DNA from: CAVPEW01 sp050247895
GTDB lineage: Bacteria > Actinomycetota > Acidimicrobiia > Acidimicrobiales > VFJN01
Assembly: GCA_050247895.1 (NCBI GenBank)
Contig: JBFWTJ010000095.1
Span: 1-12,538, forward strand
Reading direction: 5' to 3'
DNA length: 12,538 bases
Position 1 is the stretch's first letter. Every line of letters begins with the position of its first letter. Position numbers and translations under genes: made by a program. Shown here one piece after another: positions 7,382 through 12,538 of the stretch. The notes below the pieces were generated by a model. The model saw nothing but the letters and a program-made list of their open reading frames with translations, was not told where the DNA came from and did not search any database.

Positions 7382-10039
7382 TCAGGGGACCTCGTCCCGG
7401 TCGGCGCCGGTGCTCGTGAGGGAGAACAGGCCGCGCAGCGCCTCCCGACCGCTCACCCCGAGCTTGGTCCCGGCCCGGTAGAGGTGGTTCTCCACCGTGC
7501 GGACCGACACCTCCAGGCGCGTGGCCACGGCCCGGTTCGACATGCCTCCGGCGACCAGGTGGACGACCTCGCGCTCCCGGTCGGTCAGCGGGACGTCCCA
7601 GCGCACGGCCTCGACCGCCGGGGTGGCCAGGCCGCCGCAGGCCCGGGAGAGGGCCTCGACCCGCAGCGCGGCGAGGTTGGCCGAACCCTGCCGGCCGGCC
7701 CGCCGGTGGGCCTGGTGGGCCTGGGCGTGGGCGTCGACCGCCTCGGCCAGGTCCCCGAGCTCCTCGAACCGGACCGCGACCTCCTGCAGCCCGGTCCCGT
7801 CCCCCTCGGCCAGGGCGACGGCCTGCTCGGCGGCCAGGACGGCCCGGGGCGTGCCGGTCGACGCGGCCAGCTCGGCCAGCCGGGGAGCGCACGAGCTGTC
7901 GCCGAAGCGGACCGCGACGTGCAGCGCCAGGACCGTCACCGCGTCGAGGGTGGCCTCCTCGGCCCGCGCCGCCGCCCGGCAGGCCAGCGCGACGGCATCG
8001 GCGCGGGCCCCCTCGGCGGCGTGGACCCAGGCCCGGGCCAGGTCCAGCTCCGGCCGGCGGAAGGCGAAGGCCGGGTGCACGACCGCCTCCGCCTCGGCCA
8101 GGGCCCGTGCCGCGTCCTCCGGCTCGCCGCGCGCGGCGTGGGCCACGGCCAGGTTGGCCAGGACGTTGGGCCGCCAGCCGGTCCGCTCCCCCTCCAGGCC
8201 CACCCGGGCCTCGTGCAGCGCCCCGACGGCCACGCCCAGCTCTCCGGAGGTCAGCGCCGAGTAGCCGACCAGGGCCCGGGAGAACGCGGTGAAGTGGGCG
8301 GGCAGGTCGAGCTCGGCCGCGAACCCGTCGGCGATCCGCTGCGCCTCGGCGCCCAGGCCGGCCAGGCGCAGGGCCCACAGCTCCACCTCGGCCAGGGCGT
8401 AGCGCAGGATGGCGGCCTGGAAGCTCCCGTGCGAAGCGGCCAGTCCCGCCTCGGCGATGGGACGCAGCTCGTCGACCCGGCCCTGGCTGCCCAGCGCGGT
8501 GACCGCGCCGATGGCGGCGAAGGTCGCGGCGCGGGGATCCGAGGTGCTCGAGGCCAGGGCGACGCGGGCGTGCTCGACGGCGTCGCGGTGGTGGCCCCGG
8601 AAGGCCTCGACCCAGGAGCGGAAGGCGAGCACGTCGGCCTGGTGGGGCGTCCCCTCCAGGCGCGGGGCGACCTGGTCGAGCGCGGCCAGCGCGCCTTCGA
8701 CCCGACCGAGGTCGAAGAGCTGGTTGCCGCACGAGACGGCGGCGGCCTGCCAGGCCTGCCGGTCGGTCAGCTCGCCGGCCAGGACCGCCTCGACCTCCTG
8801 CTGGGACTCCTCGCCCCGGCTCAGCCACGACAGGGCGTAGGCCCGGACGACCCGTGCGTCGAACCCACCGCCCGCGGCGATGGCGGCCTCGGCGAACGAC
8901 ACGGCCAGGTGCAGGTCCAGGCGGAGCATGGCCGCGTCGGCCGCCGCGGTGAGCAGGTCGGCGTCGCCGGGTGCATCGGAGTCGACCAGCAGCGAGGCCA
9001 GCACGACCACGTCGGCCAGGCCCGGCCGGGCCCGCAGCGCCTCGTAGACCTGGGCCCGCAGGCGCCGGGCCCGCAGCTCGCCCATCTGCGCCCGGCGCAC
9101 CTCGCCGTACAGGGCGTGGCCCGGCCGCAGGACGAGCCGGTCGGCCCCGGGCTCGGGGCGGACCAGCCCGGCGGCCTCGGCCCGCTCGACGGCGTCGGGC
9201 GTCGCGGTGGCGACGGCCACCTCGACCGGCAGCGGCTCGGCCAGGGCCACCCGGTCCACCAGGTCGAGCACCGACGGGTCGAGCCCGGCCATCCGGCGCT
9301 CGATGAGCTCGACCAGGCCGGGGCTGAGCGTGGCCTCGGGCGCCCACCGCCAGACCCCGGCGGTGAGCACCAGGGGTTGGTGCGGGGGTTCGGCGTCGAG
9401 GAGGTGGCGGAGGTAGAGGGGGTTGCCCTGGGTCAGCGACCAGAGGCGACGGACGGCGGCGGCCCCGACGATCCCGTGCGGGGGTTCCCGCCGCTCGACC
9501 ACGGCCCGGACCAGCGCCGCGGTCTCGTCCTCGTCGAGGGGCCCGAGGTCGGCGCGAGCCAGGCGGTGGTCCTTCCAGGTCGCCGCGACCAGGTCGGGGC
9601 AGGGATCGCCGGCCCGGACGGTGAGGACCAGGCGGAGCCGACCCGCGCTCGCCCACCGGTCGACGAGCATGGCCGACAGCGGGTCGAGGTGGTGGGCGTC
9701 GTCGACGACGACCAGGGCCGGGCGGTCCCCGAGCGAGGCGTCGAGGCGGGCCGTGCAGGCGGCCAGGGCTCGACGGGGATCGTCGTCGCGGCCGCCGACC
9801 AGCTCGTAGAAGGCGCCGAGGGGCTGGGTGCGGGCGGTCTCGCTGCCGGCGAACCAGCGCACGGCGAGGCCGTCGGCGCCTTCGAGGTGCTCGACCAGGG
9901 CCCCGACCAGCCGGGTCTTGCCGACCCCGGCCGGCCCGGCCACGACCACGCCACGCCCCTGTCGCAGGGTCCCGGCCAGTTCGGCGACCGCCCGGTCCCG
10001 GCCGACGAACGGCCACGCCACCATGTCCCATGGTCGCAC
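7382..10039 (-). CDS. Large ATP-binding LuxR-family transcriptional regulator (AAA + HTH)
   Basis: 885 residues from the GTG at 10039. An ATG at 10024 (residue 6) is an equally plausible start, and neither has a strong ribosome binding site. Seen: FVGRDRAVAEL (11-21), typical of the entry to a regulator AAA domain; Walker A GPAGVGKT (35-42); Walker B LVVVDDAHHLD (109-119); a long Ala/Leu-rich helical region (about 300-790) that looks like degenerate TPR repeats; and a C-terminal LuxR/GerE HTH, LTDREREVVHLVAGGMSNRA (818-837), with recognition helix SVRTVENHLYRAGTKLG (845-861). Length and layout match the LAL (MalT-like) class, where ATP or ligand sensing controls DNA binding. The target genes cannot be told from the sequence. 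It lies 42 bp downstream of the VOC gene on the same strand and converges on the toxin gene with a 7 bp gap. Confidence 0.9.
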   Translation of the reverse strand: MRPWDMVAWPFVGRDRAVAELAGTLRQGRGVVVAGPAGVGKTRLVGALVEHLEGADGLAVRWFAGSETARTQPLGAFYELVGGRDDDPRRALAACTARLDASLGDRPALVVVDDAHHLDPLSAMLVDRWASAGRLRLVLTVRAGDPCPDLVAATWKDHRLARADLGPLDEDETAALVRAVVERREPPHGIVGAAAVRRLWSLTQGNPLYLRHLLDAEPPHQPLVLTAGVWRWAPEATLSPGLVELIERRMAGLDPSVLDLVDRVALAEPLPVEVAVATATPDAVERAEAAGLVRPEPGADRLVLRPGHALYGEVRRAQMGELRARRLRAQVYEALRARPGLADVVVLASLLVDSDAPGDADLLTAAADAAMLRLDLHLAVSFAEAAIAAGGGFDARVVRAYALSWLSRGEESQQEVEAVLAGELTDRQAWQAAAVSCGNQLFDLGRVEGALAALDQVAPRLEGTPHQADVLAFRSWVEAFRGHHRDAVEHARVALASSTSDPRAATFAAIGAVTALGSQGRVDELRPIAEAGLAASHGSFQAAILRYALAEVELWALRLAGLGAEAQRIADGFAAELDLPAHFTAFSRALVGYSALTSGELGVAVGALHEARVGLEGERTGWRPNVLANLAVAHAARGEPEDAARALAEAEAVVHPAFAFRRPELDLARAWVHAAEGARADAVALACRAAARAEEATLDAVTVLALHVAVRFGDSSCAPRLAELAASTGTPRAVLAAEQAVALAEGDGTGLQEVAVRFEELGDLAEAVDAHAQAHQAHRRAGRQGSANLAALRVEALSRACGGLATPAVEAVRWDVPLTDREREVVHLVAGGMSNRAVATRLEVSVRTVENHLYRAGTKLGVSGREALRGLFSLTSTGADRDEVP

Positions 10040-10066
10040 GGCCCGCCGGAGCGACGGGCGACCGGT

Positions 10067-10080
10067 CCGGCCGGGGCCGG
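10067..10080 (-). terminator. Short G+C-only hairpin between the VOC and LuxR genes
   Basis: CCGGC (10067-10071) can pair with GCCGG (10076-10080) around a 4-base loop, directly after the VOC stop codon in the direction of transcription. There is no T-tract, and such hairpins are common by chance at this base composition. It is at most a weak attenuator. Confidence 0.15.
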
Positions 10081-10081
10081 C

Positions 10082-10450
10082 TCAGTGGGTGCCGAAGGCG
10101 GCGATGCAGAACTCGTTGCCCTCGGGGTCGGCCATGACCTTCCAGTCGAAGCCGGCCACGTCGTGGTCCTCGAGGTGGGCGCCGCCGAGCTCGACGATGC
10201 GGGCCACGGCGGCGTCCAGGTCGGGCACCACGGTGTCGAGGTGGACCCGGTTGCGACCCGGCGTCGGTCGGTCGACCTGTTGCAGGGCCACGCTCACGCC
10301 CCCGGGGTGCTGGGGCTCGAACCAGCAGAAGAAGCCCGGGAACTCGCGCGAGGTGGGCACGCCGAGCAGCGCGGACCAGAACGCCTTGGAGCGCTCGTAG
10401 TCCCGCACGTTGATCACCACGGCCCCGACCTTCACCACGCCGTCCGTCAC
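10082..10450 (-). CDS. VOC-superfamily (glyoxalase/bleomycin-resistance-like) protein
   Basis: 122 residues from the GTG at 10450. The frame stays open to 11080, but that part lies inside the flavoenzyme gene and lacks family similarity. Seen: a first half VGAVVINVRDYERSKAFWSA (8-27) and a second half with RVHLDTVVPDLDAAVARI (68-85) and MADPEGNEFCIAAFG (106-120), the paired beta-alpha-beta-beta-beta layout of a single VOC domain. His70 and Glu113 sit at usual metal-ligand positions. The first-strand His of metal-dependent members is Ala10 here, so classical glyoxalase I chemistry is doubtful. The substrate is unknown. It starts 35 bp after the flavoenzyme gene and could be co-transcribed with it or use the promoter at 10458-10463. 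Confidence 0.85.
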   Translation of the reverse strand: MTDGVVKVGAVVINVRDYERSKAFWSALLGVPTSREFPGFFCWFEPQHPGGVSVALQQVDRPTPGRNRVHLDTVVPDLDAAVARIVELGGAHLEDHDVAGFDWKVMADPEGNEFCIAAFGTH

Positions 10451-10457
10451 GGCCCGC

Positions 10458-10463
10458 AGCGTA
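10458..10463 (-). promoter_or_regulatory. Candidate -10 element for the VOC gene
   Basis: On the minus strand TACGCT ends 7 bases before the GTG at 10450, with no Shine-Dalgarno before that GTG. This is the same geometry as the leaderless candidate at 12242. A CTGACG with weak resemblance to a -35 lies 20 bp further upstream (10489-10484), which is longer than usual. If real, the VOC gene would have its own leaderless transcript. Confidence 0.25.
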
Positions 10464-10485
10464 GGACGCGCGTGGTGCGTCGCCG

Positions 10486-12168
10486 TCAGCCCCCGTCTCG
10501 GAGGATCTTGCCCGGGTTGAGGTGCCCGCCGGGGTCGACCCCGGTGAACAGCACGTCGAGCAGCCGGACGCCGGCCGGGGAGATGTCCTGGGCCAGCCAC
10601 CGGCTGTGCTCGCGCCCCACGGCGTGGTGGTGCGACAGCGTGCCGCCGTTGTCGACGAAGGCGTCCTGGACCGCGGTCTTCACCACGTCGTACTGGTCCA
10701 GTGGCTCGACGCCCGGGGCCGGTGCGAAGGCGAAGGTGAAGTAGAGGCAGGCGCCGGCGTGGTACGAGTGCGAGAGGTGGCACATGAGCCAGCCGCGCAC
10801 GCCGAGGGCGGCGAACGCGTCGGCGGCGGCCTTGGACACGCCGTCGTACAGCGGCCCGAGCCGGGCCCACGGAGCGGCGGTCTCCGACACGTCGCCCAGG
10901 GCCCCGCGGTCGAGCAGGAAGTCGCGGATGTAGGGCGTGTCGAACTTCTTCTGGTCGTAGAGGGTGCCGGGGCCCGACCCGACGGTCACGCCACCGTGGC
11001 GGGCCGCGATCTGCGCCACCTGCCGGCGGGTCGCCTTGACGTGCGCCGGGCTGCCCTCGTGGCCGACGAAGGACAGGCACATGCGGGCCAGGTCGAAGCC
11101 CTTGCGCCGGACGAGGTACGTCTTGAACGCCGCGGTCTTGAGCGCCGAGAGGGGGCCGGCCCGCTTGGCCGTGGCGAAGGAGAAGGCGGTCTCGTTGGCG
11201 TCGGAGACCCGCGTCACGCTGACCTGGAGGTCGGCGCCGGCGATGTCGTGCATGGCGTCGAGCGCCGAGGACCAGTCCGGGTACAGGTAGGCGATGATCG
11301 TCCGCTGGGCCGGCAGGCGGTGGACGTGGACGGTGGCCTCGGTGATGATGCCCAGCCGGCCCTCCGAGCCCAGGAGCATCTCCCGGACGCTGGGGCCCGT
11401 CGAGGTGGACGGGACCGGGCGCACGACGACCGTGCCGTGGGGGGTCACCGCCCGCAGGCCACGGGTGATGTCGGCGATGTCGCCGTACTTGTCGCTCTGC
11501 ATGCCCGACGAGCGCGTCGCGATCCAGCCCCCGAGCGTCGAGTGGTTGAAGCTGTCCGGGAAGTGGCCGATGGTCCAGCCCCGGTCGTTGAGCTGGCGCT
11601 CCAGGTCGGGGCCGAGGGCGCCGGCCTCGATCCGGGCCAGGTTGGAGGCCTCGTCGACGTCGAGGACCCGCGCCATGCGCCCCATGTCGACCGACAGGAT
11701 CGGCCGGCTCTCGGTCCGGGGTGCTTCGAGGCTGCCGACGATGTTGGTGCCCCCGCCGAAGGGGATGACGACGGCGTCGTGCTCGACGGCCGCGGCGAGC
11801 ACGGCCACCACCTCCGCCTCGTCGGCCGGGTACACGACGACGTCGGGGAGCCGGCCGAGGTCGCCCCGGCGGATCCGGACCAGGTCGCGCAGGCTCTTGC
11901 CGTAGCAGTGGACGACGCGGTCGAGGCGGGTCTGGTCGAGGTGGTCGGGGCCCACGGCGCGGCGCAGGGCCTCCAGGAGCGCCTCGCCGATCCGGGGCGG
12001 GGGGACGTCGAGGCCCTCGAGGCCCAGGACCGGTTGGGGTGGCCCGTCGAGGTCGACGCCGATGCGCTCGCGCACGAAGGGCGCCAGGGCCGGCTTGTCG
12101 TCGTGGTGGAACGCCACGTCCGGCTCACCCCACCCCCACCACTTCATGTGCCGCACGGTCTCGGCCAT
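10486..12168 (-). CDS. FAD-binding oxidase, alkyldihydroxyacetonephosphate synthase-like
   Basis: 560 residues from the ATG at 12168, supported by GGAGGA at 12179-12174 on the minus strand. An in-frame extension to 12192 has no support. Seen: MKWWGWG at residues 8-14, typical of alkyl-DHAP synthases; a vanillyl-alcohol-oxidase-type FAD domain with PFGGGTNIVGS (136-146), HFPDSFNHSTLGG (202-214) and SSGMQSDKYGDI (220-231); then a C-terminal oxidase domain with GACLYFTFAF (472-481), SHHHAVG (512-518) and NPGKIL (551-556). The Tyr-containing motif and His cluster correspond to active-site elements of the eukaryotic peroxisomal enzyme, which swaps the acyl chain of acyl-DHAP for a fatty alcohol to form an ether bond. 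A role in ether-lipid synthesis is therefore possible. Bacterial members may instead be 2-hydroxyacid or other FAD oxidases, and no acyltransferase or alcohol-forming reductase lies nearby to settle this. Confidence 0.85.
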   Translation of the reverse strand: MAETVRHMKWWGWGEPDVAFHHDDKPALAPFVRERIGVDLDGPPQPVLGLEGLDVPPPRIGEALLEALRRAVGPDHLDQTRLDRVVHCYGKSLRDLVRIRRGDLGRLPDVVVYPADEAEVVAVLAAAVEHDAVVIPFGGGTNIVGSLEAPRTESRPILSVDMGRMARVLDVDEASNLARIEAGALGPDLERQLNDRGWTIGHFPDSFNHSTLGGWIATRSSGMQSDKYGDIADITRGLRAVTPHGTVVVRPVPSTSTGPSVREMLLGSEGRLGIITEATVHVHRLPAQRTIIAYLYPDWSSALDAMHDIAGADLQVSVTRVSDANETAFSFATAKRAGPLSALKTAAFKTYLVRRKGFDLARMCLSFVGHEGSPAHVKATRRQVAQIAARHGGVTVGSGPGTLYDQKKFDTPYIRDFLLDRGALGDVSETAAPWARLGPLYDGVSKAAADAFAALGVRGWLMCHLSHSYHAGACLYFTFAFAPAPGVEPLDQYDVVKTAVQDAFVDNGGTLSHHHAVGREHSRWLAQDISPAGVRLLDVLFTGVDPGGHLNPGKILRDGG

Positions 12169-12173
12169 CGCCG

Positions 12174-12179
12174 TCCTCC
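12174..12179 (-). promoter_or_regulatory. Ribosome binding site of the flavoenzyme gene
   Basis: On the minus strand GGAGGA (within GGGAGGACGGCG) lies five bases before the ATG at 12168. It decides for this start over the in-frame upstream codons that would extend to 12192. Confidence 0.7.
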
Positions 12180-12241
12180 CCTGCCTCGTCACGGGCGGTC
12201 CGGGCCCGCAGGGGCGGTCGGGACCGTCGAGGGTCGACTGC

Positions 12242-12247
12242 TACTTT
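12242..12247 (+). promoter_or_regulatory. Candidate -10 element for a leaderless YdcF-like mRNA
   Basis: TACTTT (TANNNT type) stands out in G+C-rich surroundings. It ends 8 bases before the GTG at 12256, so transcription would start at or near the start codon, and no Shine-Dalgarno is present. No clear -35 is seen. The preceding intergenic stretch holds two short inverted repeats (12215-12226 and 12226-12238) that might be operator half-sites but could be chance. Confidence 0.4.
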
Positions 12248-12255
12248 GCCCGACC

Positions 12256-12538
12256 GTGGCGGACGGACGAGGGCTCGGCAGCGGCGCGGGCCGGCCGACG
12301 GTCCCGGTCGGGGCGCTGAGGGACGCGGAGGCCGCCTACGCCCGGGTGTTCGACTACCTGGCCGTGGCCGACCAGGACCTGACCGGCGACGCCATCGTCT
12401 GCTTCGGCAGCGACGACCCCGACGTGCCCGGGCGGGCCGCCGAGCTGTTCCACCGGGGCGCGGCACCGCTGGTGCTGGTCACGGGCGGCCGGCCGATGGC
12501 CGACGGCCGGTGCGAGGCCGACACGTTCGCCGACGAGC
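12256..12538 (+). CDS. YdcF/SanA-like DUF218 family protein, 5' part only
   Basis: 94 codons from the GTG at 12256, with no stop before the window end. Seen: a helical lead-in with LRDAEAAYARVFDYLAVAD, then strand DAIVCFGSDDPDVPGRAAEL (45-64) and PLVLVTGGRPMADG (71-84). The DxIVxxG turn, following helix and (L/V)VTGG strand are the opening of a DUF218 (YdcF/ElyC/SanA) domain. Members are poorly characterised: SanA and ElyC act in cell-envelope processes, and YdcF binds S-adenosylmethionine. No signal peptide or membrane segment is visible at this N-terminus, which is more like cytoplasmic YdcF. It is divergent from the flavoenzyme gene, with 87 bp between starts. There is no ribosome binding site before the GTG (see the -10 at 12242). 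Confidence 0.75.
   Translation, partial: MADGRGLGSGAGRPTVPVGALRDAEAAYARVFDYLAVADQDLTGDAIVCFGSDDPDVPGRAAELFHRGAAPLVLVTGGRPMADGRCEADTFADE

Noticed and set aside
7375..7400. Bidirectional terminator between the convergent toxin and LuxR genes
   Set aside because: No stem with a T-tract could be found in or around the 7 bp gap.
7484..10744. Plus-strand open frame of about 1086 codons antisense to the LuxR and VOC genes
   Set aside because: Gly/Gln/Val-rich translation without family signature, opposite a textbook AAA-HTH regulator; a compositional artefact.
10451..11080. Upstream extension of the VOC frame as a fusion protein
   Set aside because: The added part is an out-of-frame reading of the flavoenzyme C-terminus with no similarity to a VOC domain. 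The single VOC domain is complete from 10450.
12215..12238. Two adjacent 5 bp inverted repeats in the divergent intergenic region, considered as a paired operator
   Set aside because: Stems this short are expected by chance in such G+C-rich DNA. They are mentioned only as a remark with the promoter candidate.
12125..12466. Minus-strand open frame opposite the YdcF-like gene
   Set aside because: Arg/Pro/Gly-rich shadow. The sense strand reads a recognisable DUF218 start.

Overview
The window is very G+C-rich (about three quarters G+C by eye) with GTG as a frequent start codon, G/C in nearly every third codon position and almost no intergenic space. This, together with a large ATP-binding LuxR regulator and a bacterial alkyl-DHAP-synthase-like flavoprotein, points to an actinobacterium. 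An Acidimicrobiia-type lineage is possible, but the sequence alone cannot decide this. No rRNA, tRNA, insertion sequence or CRISPR array is visible.

Left part (1-7374, + strand): three tightly coupled genes that look like one transcript. The first encodes a two-pass membrane protein with the fold signature of a VirD4/TraG coupling ATPase, but without recognisable Walker A and B motifs. Seven bases later comes an intact HerA/FtsK-superfamily pumping ATPase (GATGSGKS, Walker B VIEEAH). Its stop overlaps by four bases the start of an 880-residue protein with a Pro-rich N-terminus, Ala/Pro-rich repeats, a helical middle region and a C-terminal HNH/EndoVII nuclease domain of the WHH toxin type, here a YHH variant. 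The best reading is a polymorphic toxin encoded with two ATPase-type components of its own export or transfer machinery, with more of that machinery probably upstream of the window. No immunity gene follows the toxin: only 7 bp separate it from a convergent gene.

Right part (7382-12168, - strand): read in transcription order, an alkyldihydroxyacetonephosphate-synthase-like FAD enzyme (12168-10486), a small VOC/glyoxalase-like protein (10450-10082) and a large LuxR-family regulator with an N-terminal AAA ATPase (10039-7382). Gaps are 35 and 42 bp, so they may be partly co-transcribed, although the second gene has a candidate promoter of its own. No functional link between them is evident.

Far right (12256-12538, + strand): the 5' end of a YdcF/SanA-like DUF218 gene, divergent from the flavoenzyme gene and cut by the window edge. 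Its start looks leaderless.

The most noteworthy item is the pseudo-VirD4 / HerA / YHH-nuclease operon. The long open frames antisense to it and to the regulator are composition artefacts of the high G+C content.
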